Below are positions 42,305 to 53,027 of a DNA stretch of 64,000 nucleotides, one piece after another. Origin of the DNA: Pseudomonas fluorescens. GTDB lineage: Bacteria > Pseudomonadota > Gammaproteobacteria > Pseudomonadales > Pseudomonadaceae. Location of the stretch: the NCBI RefSeq assembly GCF_018614655.1, contig NZ_JAGGOG010000003.1:1-64000 (forward strand), in the 5' to 3' direction. How positions within the stretch are numbered: the first letter of the stretch is position 1; the number at the start of each line of letters is the position of its first letter. The translations under genes were made by a program, and so were the position numbers. Below the pieces are notes generated by a model. The model saw nothing but the letters and a program-made list of their open reading frames with translations, was not told where the DNA came from and ran no database searches.

Positions 42305-43177
42305 CTATTCACTCTTTTGTTTATCCAGCGCGACCTGATACAGCACATTCTTGCGCACACCGGTAATTTCTGCCGCCAAGGCAGCCGCCCGCTTGAGGGG
42401 CATTTCCTTGAGCAGCAAATCGAGAATACGCATGGCCTCACTGCCTACGGCATCCTCACTCTCCGGTGCCGTCCAGCCCGCCACCAGCACCACGCACTCG
42501 CCACGTTGCTGATTGCTGTCGCCTTCGACGAACGCCCGCAGCTCTTCCAGCGGCAGCCCCTTGAGGGTTTCGAAGGTTTTAGTCAGCTCACGCGCCAACA
42601 AAGCCAGGCGCTCGCCACCAAATACCAGTTCCATATCTTGCAGGCACTCAAGGATACGGTGCGGCGCCTCGTAGAAAATCAGCGTTCGCGGCTCTTCCTT
42701 CAACAGCTCAAGTCGTGCTCGACGCCCCACTGCCTTAGCCGGCAGAAAACCTTCAAAAATAAAACGGTCCGACGGCAAGCCGGCAGCGGATAACGCCGCA
42801 ATCAGCGCGCACGCTCCCGGAACAGGCACTACATTGATACCAGCGGCACGCGCCTGACGGACCAAATGGTAGCCAGGATCGGAAATCAGTGGCGTGCCGG
42901 CGTCGGAGATCAGCGCCACGTCGTCGCCAGCGAGTAACCGCATAATAAAGCGGCTACCCTCCTCACGTTCGTTGTGCTCGTGACAGGCCGCCAACGGCGT
43001 GGTAATGCCAAAATGCTGCAACAAACGCAGGGAGTGCCGAGTGTCTTCAGCCGCAATCAATTTAGCCTCACGCAACACCTTCAGCGCCCTCGCGCTGATA
43101 TCGTCCAGGTTGCCAATGGGCGTCGCCACGACAAAAAGCGAGCCTGCAGTGGAATTCAAAGGACCTGGAGCAGTCAA
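42305..43177 (-). CDS. rsmI: 16S rRNA (cytidine1402-2'-O)-methyltransferase
   Basis: A 290-residue tetrapyrrole-methylase-fold enzyme. Motifs are SLFVVATPIGNLDDISARAL, AAEDTRHSLRLLQHFGI and the signature ALISDAGTPLISDPGYHLV. I choose a TTG start at 43177 (MTAPGPLNSTAGSL) because GAGG lies 8 bases upstream and homologues begin about there; the frame is open to 43267. It partners RsmH, which modifies the same nucleotide. It is divergent from lpoA, the usual arrangement. Confidence 0.95.
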   Translation of the reverse strand: MTAPGPLNSTAGSLFVVATPIGNLDDISARALKVLREAKLIAAEDTRHSLRLLQHFGITTPLAACHEHNEREEGSRFIMRLLAGDDVALISDAGTPLISDPGYHLVRQARAAGINVVPVPGACALIAALSAAGLPSDRFIFEGFLPAKAVGRRARLELLKEEPRTLIFYEAPHRILECLQDMELVFGGERLALLARELTKTFETLKGLPLEELRAFVEGDSNQQRGECVVLVAGWTAPESEDAVGSEAMRILDLLLKEMPLKRAAALAAEITGVRKNVLYQVALDKQKSE

Positions 43178-43387
43178 AGCGCACACCTCGATGATTGGCA
43201 AAAGCCACATTGTAGCGTGTAGACGCCTCGAAGACAGGACATCGGGGCAGAGACCTTTTGTAGTCATCTATCAGGCCTTGCAACATTTGCACGACCTAAA
43301 TAGACGGTTTTACGCCAGTAACATCGCGCCCCGGCCAGTGCTTGGGTACAATTCCACGCTAATTTGATCGGTATCAGGAACACTTAC

Positions 43388-45198
43388 ATGATCGCTTGCC
43401 TGCGGCTGCTCTCCGCCCTCTGCCTCGCTGCCTTGTTGGCCGCTTGTGCCAGCTCGCCCTCGTCCAGCCTTGGCGACCTACCACGGACTCCAGATGCCAG
43501 TATCGAGCAACTGCTCGAACAGGCCACCTCGGCAAAAACGCCGGAAAAAGCCGCCCTTCTGCGCCTGAGTGCTGCGGACCTGGCTTACCACCAGAACAAT
43601 CCCGGACGCTCGGCGCAGATCCTTGCGCAAGTCCCGCTGGACACCCTCAAGCCTGCGGCACAGGTTTTCGCCAGTACCCTGGCGGCGGAACTGGCGATGA
43701 CCCGCAACCAGCCCAAGGCAGCATTGGCGGCGCTGAATCATCCAAGCCTGCAAAACCTGAAGGAGCTGCCGCCAGAACAGCAGGTCCGTACCGGTACCGT
43801 GCATGCCCGTGCCTATGAGGCCGACGGCCAGACCCTGGCCGCTGCTCGCGAGCGCGTCGCCATGGCCCCGCTGCTCAGCGGCGACGCCTACAACAGCAAC
43901 CATGACGCCATCTGGGCGTTGATTGCCGCGCTGCCTGCCGAACAACTACAAGCCACCGGCAACCCGACACTGGACGGCTGGATCACCCTGGCCCTGGCGG
44001 TCAAGAGCGCAGGGACCCTGGAACAACAGCAAGCCGCCATCGACACCTGGCGCGCGCAAAACCCTGGTCACCCTGCCGCCTCACAACTGCCAGTGCCCCT
44101 GACCAAGCTCAAGGAACTGGCCAGCCAGCCCCTGAACAAGATCGCGCTGCTGCTGCCCCAGGAAGGCCCGCTGGCCAACGTCGCCAAAGCCTTGCGTGAA
44201 GGCTTCATGGCTGCCCACTACCAGGCTGAACAAGCCGGGCAGAAACCGCCAGTGATCGAGTTTTACGACAGCTCGCGTTTGACCTCCATCGACGATTTCT
44301 ACGCCAAGGCCCAGGCCGCCGGCGTGCAACTGGTAGTTGGCCCTCTGGAGAAGCCGCTGGTCAAACAACTCAGTGCTCGCCCGCAATTGCCAATCACTAC
44401 CCTGGCCTTGAACTACAGCGAAACCGACCAGAGCCCGGCCCAACTGTTCCAGTTCGGCCTGGCTGCCGAGGATGAGGCGCGTGAAGTGTCGCGCCGCGCT
44501 CGCGCCGACGGTCTGCACCGCGCCGCTGCCATGGTGCCGAAAGGCGAATGGGGTCAGCGCGTATTCAAAGCCTTCCGCCAGGATTGGGAAGCCAATGGCG
44601 GCACCGTGATCGGCGTTGAATACGTAGACCAGCCGGTGGCCCTGGCCCAACAGATCGCCGAGCTGTTCCATCTGCGCCAGAGCGAAGGTCGCGCCAAGAG
44701 CCTGCAAAGCACCGTGGGAACGGATGTCGCCGCCCAGCCTTCGCGTCGCCAGGACATTGAGTTCATCTTCCTCGCTGTACCGCCGCAACTGGCCCAGCAG
44801 ATCAAACCAACGCTGAACTTCCAGTACGCCGGTGATGTACCGGTGTATGCGACGTCCCATGTGTTCAGTGCCAGTGGCGACAAGAACCAGTACCTGGACA
44901 TGAACAACATTCTGTTCTGCGAAACGCCATGGCTGCTCAACACCACTGATCCGCTGCGCAATCAGGTTGCCGCACAATGGCCGCAAGCCAATGGCAGCCT
45001 GGGGCGCCTCTACGCGATGGGCGCTGATGCCTACCGCCTGGCGCCACGCCTGGGGCAACTCAAGGCCCTGCCGGACACTCGTATCGACGGCCTCTCCGGC
45101 AGCCTGGGCATCAGCCCAAACCAACGGGTCGATCGCCAGCTGCCATGGGCTCAGTTTGTCAGTGGCCAGGTCCAGCGCCTGCCTGATACCCCACGTTG

Positions 45199-45199
<1 letters not shown>
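43388..45199 (+). CDS. lpoA: Outer-membrane lipoprotein activator of PBP1a
   Basis: A 603-residue lipoprotein with signal and lipobox MIACLRLLSALCLAALLAAC. A TPR-like helical N-terminal half (residues about 35-250) is followed by a periplasmic-binding-protein-like half (KIALLLPQEGPLANVAKALR, VVGPLEKPLVKQL). LpoA spans the periplasm to stimulate the PBP1a peptidoglycan synthase. The ATG at 43388 is used; 8 further codons upstream are open. Its stop overlaps the yraN start (TGATG). Confidence 0.95.
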
Positions 45200-46834
<1,635 letters not shown>

Positions 46835-46852
46835 TGTAAATCGACAGTGACG

Positions 46853-46888
46853 AAAAAGGGCGCCATGCAATGCATGGCGCCCTTTTTT
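46853..46888. terminator. Strong bidirectional terminator
   Basis: A near-perfect palindrome AAAAAGGGCGCCATGCA / TGCATGGCGCCCTTTTTT, 17 bp of stem. It serves both the BON lipoprotein operon (plus) and the convergent OmpA-like gene (minus, stop at 46900). Confidence 0.93.
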
Positions 46889-46899
46889 ATTAGCGTGTG

Positions 46900-47667
46900 T
46901 TACTGGTACTGCTGGTACGGGTTGCCTTGGAACTCGTTGTTCTGCTGAGGCGCTTGTTGCTGTCCAGGCTGCTGGTACTGCTGGCCAGGGATCGGGCCGA
47001 GGTTGACCTCTACGCGACGGTTCTGAGCGCGGCCATTGACGTCGGCGTTGCTGGCAATCGGGTTATCCGGACCGGCGCCGCGAGCACTCAGGTTGGTCGG
47101 GCTGACACCCTGGGATGTCAGGTACGTGGCAACGCTCTGCGCACGACGCTGGGACAGGTCCATGTTGTGCTGGCGGCTGCCGGTGCTGTCGGTGTAACCG
47201 ACGATCTGGATGGTGTTCTGGTTGAACTGCTTGAGGGAGCCCGCCAGGTTGTTCAGTGGCGTGTAGAAGCTACTGGCGATGGCAGCCGAGTCTGTGGCGA
47301 AGGTGATATTGCCCGGCATGATCAACTTGATCGTATCGCCCTGACGCTGCACCTCGACGCCGGTGTTGGCCATTTTGGCCCGCAACTCGGCTTCCTGCTT
47401 GTCGGCGTAGTAACCGTAACCTGCCGCGCCAATACCGGCGACGGCAGCGCCAATCAAGGCGCCCTTGCCACGGTTGTTATGGTCAATGGCCGCACCCGCC
47501 AAGGCGCCCGCCAAAGCGCCGAGCCCACCGTATTTGGCAGTTTTGCTCATACCTTGCGAGCCGCCATCTGCCTGCCCTTGGCTACCGTCATAAGGATTGG
47601 GCGAGGCACAGCCGGACAACAAAGCAACAGCCGTAGCAACAACAAGCAAACGACGCGAAGTGAACAT
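46900..47667 (-). CDS. OmpA-family lipoprotein with glycine-zipper
   Basis: A 255-residue lipoprotein with signal and lipobox (LLVVATAVALLSGC). A glycine-zipper membrane-like segment (GGLGALAGALAGAAIDHNNR, ALIGAAVAGIGAAGYGY) precedes an OmpA C-terminal peptidoglycan-binding domain at about residues 110-225 (QIVGYTDSTGSRQHNMDLSQ, SARGAGPDNPIASN, GRAQNRRVEVNL). The tail is Gln-rich (QQYQQPGQQQAPQQ). It resembles E. coli YiaD. The start is the ATG at 47667; the open frame to 47814 lacks a signal. Likely an outer-membrane to wall tether. Confidence 0.92.
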   Translation of the reverse strand: MFTSRRLLVVATAVALLSGCASPNPYDGSQGQADGGSQGMSKTAKYGGLGALAGALAGAAIDHNNRGKGALIGAAVAGIGAAGYGYYADKQEAELRAKMANTGVEVQRQGDTIKLIMPGNITFATDSAAIASSFYTPLNNLAGSLKQFNQNTIQIVGYTDSTGSRQHNMDLSQRRAQSVATYLTSQGVSPTNLSARGAGPDNPIASNADVNGRAQNRRVEVNLGPIPGQQYQQPGQQQAPQQNNEFQGNPYQQYQ

Positions 47668-47917
47668 GAAGGAAGCTCCTACTTTTGCATTCTGTGATGC
47701 AGAGGACATTGGCAATGGACCTGTGCCGATGTTGGAACACGACAAACGGTAAAAATTCCGTGTCCGATCAGGTCCACACAAAACTGATTCAACCGCGTTA
47801 CAACAGATGAACATGGTGAAACCCTAGCAGACGCCTCATGAATGGGAATTGTCATTTTTGCTATAAGTATCGTCAGATCGTCATCACTTGGTGTCAGGAA
47901 AAATACCCCCCTGCCCT

Positions 47918-48559
47918 TCAAGCCCTGACAAAAGGGTTCTCGCGCATCTCATCTCCCAACCGCGTGTCCGGACCATGACCGGTCACTACCGTCGCGCCCT
48001 CATCCAGCGTGTACAACCGTTGCTTGATCGAACGCACAATAGTCGCCTGGTCCCCACCCCATAAATCGGTACGCCCCACGCCACGCCGAAACAATGTGTC
48101 CCCGGCGATCAACAATTTGGCGTCGGCAAACCAAAAACTCATAGACCCCGGAGTGTGCCCAGGTGTGTGCAAGGCCACCCCACATCCGCAGGCGAGTTCT
48201 TCTTCATCCTCCAACCAGTGGTCCGGCGACGGCACCGGGGTGTAGGGCACACGGAACATCTGGCACTGCATTTCCAGGTTGTCCCAGAGAAATTGATCCT
48301 CCTTGTGCAAGTGCAACGTGGCGCCGGTCTTTTCCTTCAACTGGCCGGACGCCAGGAAGTGATCAAGATGAGCGTGGGTGTGAATGATGCTCACCACTTT
48401 CAAGCCCAGCGCATCCAGCCGCGCCAGGATCAGTTCATGGTTGCCGCCCGGATCGACCACGATGGCCTTTTTGCTGATGGGGTCGCCGATGATGGTGCAA
48501 TTGCACTGCAACGGGCCGACAGGGAAGGTTTCGCGAATCAGGGCAGGAGGCTGGGACAT
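47918..48559 (-). CDS. MBL-fold hydrolase (glyoxalase II-like)
   Basis: A 213-residue metallo-beta-lactamase fold enzyme. The metal-binding motif THAHLDH, further His in LHTPGHTPGSMSFW, the bridging Asp in LLIAGDTLFRRGVGRTDLWGG and the final His in VVTGHGPDTRLGDE are all present. It belongs to the GloB/YcbL-like small hydrolases that cut thioesters such as S-lactoylglutathione. The ATG at 48559 is preferred over a TTG just before it. Confidence 0.93.
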   Translation of the reverse strand: MSQPPALIRETFPVGPLQCNCTIIGDPISKKAIVVDPGGNHELILARLDALGLKVVSIIHTHAHLDHFLASGQLKEKTGATLHLHKEDQFLWDNLEMQCQMFRVPYTPVPSPDHWLEDEEELACGCGVALHTPGHTPGSMSFWFADAKLLIAGDTLFRRGVGRTDLWGGDQATIVRSIKQRLYTLDEGATVVTGHGPDTRLGDEMRENPFVRA

Positions 48560-48614
48560 CAAACGGGCTCGGTATGCTGTGATGATGCCGATTCTGGCAC
48601 AAAATGCCCGAGGC

Positions 48615-51344
48615 CTACCCCAACAACCCCATCTCCTGCGCCCGAGCTACCGCCTGGGTGCGGCGCTCCACCCCAAGCTTGCTGTTGATATGACTGGCGT
48701 GAGTCTTGACCGTATGCAACGAGATAAACAGCTGGTTGCTGATTTCCTGGTTCGAACAGCCCTGGGCGATCAAGTGCAGCACTGCCAGCTCGCGCACGCT
48801 CAAGGTTTCATGGGTAGGCGCAATCTCGACATATGCCATGGCTGGCAAGAGTGCCAGCAGGCTTTGGTTCAGCAGACCCTGAGCGTCACGGCCCAATTGT
48901 TCCCGCATCCAGTCGGGATAACGTTCCAGTAGACGCTCAAAAGGCTGCAGCGCCCCACCCGCCGCGGCTTCAAGTGCTCGGGCAAACACTTGGCGCGCCT
49001 GTGGCTCCTGACCACTCTCCAGCAACAATTGCGTCTGCTGGGTCAACGCCATCAGCGCGATCATCTGCCGCCCATTGTTGTGGGCCTGTCGCGCCAGCTC
49101 TTCGAGCCGCTGCAGTGCGGCAGAAGGCTGATGGCGAATGGCATCCAGCGCAGCTTGTTGCAGTTCGATATGTTGCGGCAGGTGTGGATGGAACTCCGGC
49201 GCGGCCGCCGCCTGCTCACCGTTATACGTTTGCCCCAGACGTGTCAGCCAGGCGTCGGCCAAGTCTGTACGCCCCTGCGCCAGCCACAGCTCGCATTTGA
49301 TCAGGGTAATCATCGCCAGGTAATAGATCGGCGGCACATCCCAGATGTGCATCAAGCGCTCGGCTTCGGCCAATTCGGCAAACGCCAGAGGGAAATCCCC
49401 GCGACGGCCTTCGAAGTTGGCGATCACGCAATGACCGATCAAAACACTGATGTCCCGGCAGGCGCGGGCCTCGCTCAAGCCAGCGCGCAAGCGGACAATG
49501 GCAGCCTCTGGCTGGCAGCGCACCAGCAGCAAATAACCTTCATACAACGCCAGGCGGGCACGCACCGCGTACAAGCGTTGAGGCGCTAACCCATTCAAGC
49601 GTTGCAGGCCCTGACGGACTTCATCCAGGGAGCGCTGGATCTCTCCGCGCGCCTGCAACACCCGCGCGCGGTCGTAATGAGCCAGGGCCTCGAACAGTGG
49701 ATTACCGACCCGCTGCGCCAACTCCAGCGAATCGCGGTTCAAACCACGGGCACGCCACAGGTCGGCATCGACAATCGCCAAATTAGACAGCGTGGACAAG
49801 CACATCAGCCGTTGGCCGTAACGTTTCTGCGGCAGGCTCTCCAACGCCTCGGTGCAATACAGCTGGGTCAATTCACGGTTACCGCGCCCACGGGCAATGA
49901 TCCCGCTAAGGGCCAGCCACTGGGCCAGCATCGACTTCTGGGCGGTGGCCGACGGGGCCGGCAGGAAACGGCTGAGATGACTGGACAACTCTTCGGCCGC
50001 ATCCAGCTGACAAGCCAGGCCCAGGGCCCAGCTATAGAGCACGATCAAGCGCGGCGTGCTGATCAATAGGCTGTCGGGCAAGTCCATCTTCCAGCGCAGG
50101 AGCATGCCGACGTTTTGCTCGGCCAGCAGTTGCTCTTCCGAAAGGTTTTGCACCAGGTTCGCCGCCACATCCAGATGGCCGGCGCGCAACGCCTGCTCTA
50201 CCGCCTCATCGATCAGGCCCTGGGCATTGAACCAGCGGCAAGCCCGCAAATGCAGGCTGGCAATCGGCAATACGGCGTTAGCGGCACGTCGGGTACGCAG
50301 CAAATCGGAAAACAGATGGTGATAACGGAACCAGTGCCCCTGCTCGTCCAGTGGCACCAGAAAGACTTGGTGAGCTTGCAGATAACGCAAGATCTCCGCG
50401 CTGTCGTGCGCTTCACGCAGGGCGTCGCACAGTCCGCTGCAAAAGCGTTCCTGAGGCGCGGTGTCATAGAGGAATGACTGCACTTCCACAGGCAAGCAGT
50501 CGATCACCTCCTCCAGCAGATAGTCGCGGATCAGCCCCTCACCACCGTGCAAACCCTGGGGCAAGGCACCGTCGTTGCCGGCTTCGGAGGCGGCCAACAA
50601 CCAGAAACGCAGGCCGGCGACCCAGCCTTCGCTACGGCGGATAAGGTTATCCAGGGCTTCGCCGCGCAATGAACTGCTGTGGCGGTCGAGCAAGGCCAGA
50701 GACTCATCGTTGGTCAGCCGCAAGTCCTGCTCATGCAGTTCCAGCAAGTGCCGGGACAGTCGCAACCGCGCCAGGTGCCAGTCGGGGCGCTGGCGGCTGG
50801 TCACCATCACCAGCAGCCCATCAGGCAAATGATTGAGGAAAAACTGCAGACAACGGTCGAGTACCGGGCCCTGGGCCAGATGATAGTCATCCAGCACCAG
50901 CAGCAGGGGCTCGCGGGTGGACAGGTGCATCGTCAATTCATCAAGCAGCCCGTCGAGCCACTCTTCAAAGGCGAACGGCTGATGCCGCTGACGCATTTTC
51001 AGCAGGCCCAACGACTGGGCGCCTATTTGAGGGAAATATTGCTGCAGGCCGTCGAGCAGACGCTCGAGAAAACGCCCTGGATCGTTGTCCCTGGCGCTCA
51101 AGCCCAGCCACAGACTTTGCCAGTGCACCGGCAGGCTTTGGCAGAACTCAACCGCCAACGAACTCTTGCCGAAGCCCGCCGGCGCGCTGACCAATAACAG
51201 GCGGCCACCCAACCCTTCGCTCAGGCGTTCGCACAGGCGTGGTCGCAACACGTAGCCGTCAGGCAGCGGGGGTCGATAGAAGCGACCTTCCAGGGTGGGA
51301 ATCACCGCACTGGCAGGCCCTTGGATTCGGGACAGATCAGTCAT
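48615..51344 (-). CDS. MalT-like LuxR-family ATP-dependent transcriptional regulator
   Basis: A 909-residue STAND-type regulator. The Walker A in LLLVSAPAGFGKSSLAVEF is near residue 55 and Walker B in LLLVLDDYHLAQ. A long TPR-like helical region (about 350-830) and a C-terminal LuxR HTH (LSVRELAVLHLIAQGCSNQE, FISLHTVKTHASHINSKLGV) follow. The ATG at 51344 gives MTDLSRIQGP; the frame is open to 51461. Such proteins bind ATP and an inducer. It lies upstream of the DUF1329-DUF1302-ligase genes on the chromosome but is read after them; control of that cluster is inferred. Confidence 0.92.
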   Translation of the reverse strand: MTDLSRIQGPASAVIPTLEGRFYRPPLPDGYVLRPRLCERLSEGLGGRLLLVSAPAGFGKSSLAVEFCQSLPVHWQSLWLGLSARDNDPGRFLERLLDGLQQYFPQIGAQSLGLLKMRQRHQPFAFEEWLDGLLDELTMHLSTREPLLLVLDDYHLAQGPVLDRCLQFFLNHLPDGLLVMVTSRQRPDWHLARLRLSRHLLELHEQDLRLTNDESLALLDRHSSSLRGEALDNLIRRSEGWVAGLRFWLLAASEAGNDGALPQGLHGGEGLIRDYLLEEVIDCLPVEVQSFLYDTAPQERFCSGLCDALREAHDSAEILRYLQAHQVFLVPLDEQGHWFRYHHLFSDLLRTRRAANAVLPIASLHLRACRWFNAQGLIDEAVEQALRAGHLDVAANLVQNLSEEQLLAEQNVGMLLRWKMDLPDSLLISTPRLIVLYSWALGLACQLDAAEELSSHLSRFLPAPSATAQKSMLAQWLALSGIIARGRGNRELTQLYCTEALESLPQKRYGQRLMCLSTLSNLAIVDADLWRARGLNRDSLELAQRVGNPLFEALAHYDRARVLQARGEIQRSLDEVRQGLQRLNGLAPQRLYAVRARLALYEGYLLLVRCQPEAAIVRLRAGLSEARACRDISVLIGHCVIANFEGRRGDFPLAFAELAEAERLMHIWDVPPIYYLAMITLIKCELWLAQGRTDLADAWLTRLGQTYNGEQAAAAPEFHPHLPQHIELQQAALDAIRHQPSAALQRLEELARQAHNNGRQMIALMALTQQTQLLLESGQEPQARQVFARALEAAAGGALQPFERLLERYPDWMREQLGRDAQGLLNQSLLALLPAMAYVEIAPTHETLSVRELAVLHLIAQGCSNQEISNQLFISLHTVKTHASHINSKLGVERRTQAVARAQEMGLLG

Positions 51345-51517
51345 CGCCGGGCTCTTGTAGAAGGCTGTTGTCGGCATTGCAGATGTCCGCAGACTAGCGG
51401 TAAAAGCGGCAGCTTTGTAGATCTTTGCAACAATTGTCTGAAAAAGACTACAACAAAACATAACCGGGAGTTTCCATTACCCGGCTGGGCTCGGTATTTC
51501 AAAAAACGCAAATAAAA

Positions 51518-51606
51518 TGTGGGAGCCGGGCTTGCCCGCGATACAGGCACCTCGGTGTGTCAGATACACCGAAGTGATGCTATCGCGGGCAAGCCCGGCT
51601 CCCACA
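51518..51606. repeat. Inverted REP pair after the DUF1329 gene
   Basis: TGTGGGAGCCGGGCTTGCCC at 51518 is mirrored by GGGCAAGCCCGGCTCCCACA ending at 51606, about 26 bp per arm. The inner part holds a smaller repeat, GGTGT / ACACC. It lies between the regulator start and the DUF1329 stop and may end the DUF1302-DUF1329 transcript. Confidence 0.88.
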
Positions 51607-51635
51607 CCCGAGGATGCGGCCTCTGTTACGGCGGG

Positions 51636-53000
51636 TTAGCGAACCCCATCCTGACGCAGGGCGGCCGGGGTGAAGTCGCTGGTGGTGGCGGTGAAGCCGA
51701 AGTCATAGGCCTGCTTCTCTTCGTTCTTCATGCCCAGTGCCAGGTAGCGGCCGGACTGCAGGTCGTAGAGGGTTTCCAGGGAGTACCACGGCACTTGCTT
51801 GTCGTAGTAGTTCTCAGCATGAGCTTCCGCCACACGCCACAGTTGGCCACGGCCGTCGTAATGGTCAATGACAGCGGCTTGCCAGGTGTCTTCATCGATG
51901 TAGAAGTCACGTTTGGCGTAGATGTGACGCTGGCCTTCCTTCAAGGTGGCGACCACATGCCAGACCCGACGCAGCTCGTAGCGAGTCAGGTCCTGATTGA
52001 TATGGCCAGCCTTGATGATGTCGACATACTTGAGCTTCGGATCGTCGATCTTGTAGCTGTTGGAGGCGATGTAGATTTCCTTCTTGCCTTCCAGCTTCCA
52101 GTCGTAGCGGTCCGGTGCGCCGTTGTACATATCAAGGTTGTCGGAGGTACGCAGGCCATCGGCGGCAGTCCCCGGGCCGTCATAAGACACCTGCGGCGCA
52201 CGACGCACACGGCGCTGGCCGGCGTTGTAGACCCACGCCGAACGTGGTTCCTTCACCTGATCCAGGGTTTCATGCACCAGCAGCACACCACCGGCCAGAC
52301 GTGCCGGCGCAGTCACTTGTTGCTTGAAGTAGAACAGGATGTTGCCCGGGTTTTTCGGGTCGTAGTCCTTCATCTTGTCGCGGAACACGAACTGGTCGCG
52401 GAAGTACACCAGGCTGAACGAGCCGTTGGTTTGTGGCGTGGCCTGAGTCACCAGACGGGTCACGCTGCCACCGCGATAGCGGGTGATGTGGTTCCAGATG
52501 ACTTCGACGCCGCTTTTCGGAATAGGGAAAGGCACGGCGGTTTCGAAATTTTCCAAGCCGTTGCCGCCGGACACCAGGTTGGTGTTGGTGGCGTTTTTCT
52601 TGATGGAGGCGAACACATCGGCCGGCACCGTAGCACCGCGATGGGTCGGATAGACCGGCATCTTGAAGGTTTCCGGGTAGCGCTTGAACATTGCGTACTG
52701 CCCCGGGGCCAGCTTGTCTTTGTACTGCTCTACGTTCTGCGCAGTGATGGTGAACTGCGGTTGCTCACTGGCGTATGGGTTGGCCAGAAAGCCTCGAGCA
52801 TCCACGGCGCCAGCATTGGTTGGCATCGGTGACCATTTAGGGATGGTGCCCGCCGCGTTACCGGCCATTTCTGCGCCCATCGGGGTCAGGGTCGTGCCCA
52901 GCTTTGACGCTTCATCCGCCGATACGGCCGCCATGGCGTTGCAGGCCATGATCGACAGCCCAAGCACACCCACGTGCAACAGACTTTTAGTTATTTTCAT
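51636..53000 (-). CDS. DUF1329 periplasmic/outer-membrane lipid-handling protein
   Basis: A 454-residue protein with a signal peptide (LLHVGVLGLSIMACNAMAAV) and the DUF1329 domain over nearly the whole length, for example PGNILFYFKQQVTAPARLAG and RRVRRAPQVSYDGPGTAADG. The fold is LolB-like, suggesting binding of a lipid or other hydrophobic molecule in transit. DUF1329 and DUF1302 genes are regularly paired in pseudomonads and relatives, and here they are 27 bp apart. The molecular role is not established. Confidence 0.9.
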   Translation of the reverse strand: MKITKSLLHVGVLGLSIMACNAMAAVSADEASKLGTTLTPMGAEMAGNAAGTIPKWSPMPTNAGAVDARGFLANPYASEQPQFTITAQNVEQYKDKLAPGQYAMFKRYPETFKMPVYPTHRGATVPADVFASIKKNATNTNLVSGGNGLENFETAVPFPIPKSGVEVIWNHITRYRGGSVTRLVTQATPQTNGSFSLVYFRDQFVFRDKMKDYDPKNPGNILFYFKQQVTAPARLAGGVLLVHETLDQVKEPRSAWVYNAGQRRVRRAPQVSYDGPGTAADGLRTSDNLDMYNGAPDRYDWKLEGKKEIYIASNSYKIDDPKLKYVDIIKAGHINQDLTRYELRRVWHVVATLKEGQRHIYAKRDFYIDEDTWQAAVIDHYDGRGQLWRVAEAHAENYYDKQVPWYSLETLYDLQSGRYLALGMKNEEKQAYDFGFTATTSDFTPAALRQDGVR

Positions 53001-53027
53001 ATTCTGGTCTTCCTGAAATGCATGTGC

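Noticed and set aside
46853..46888. Possible mobile-element end or regulator operator
   Set aside because: The palindrome is flanked by A- and T-runs and sits between convergent stops: an ordinary bidirectional terminator.
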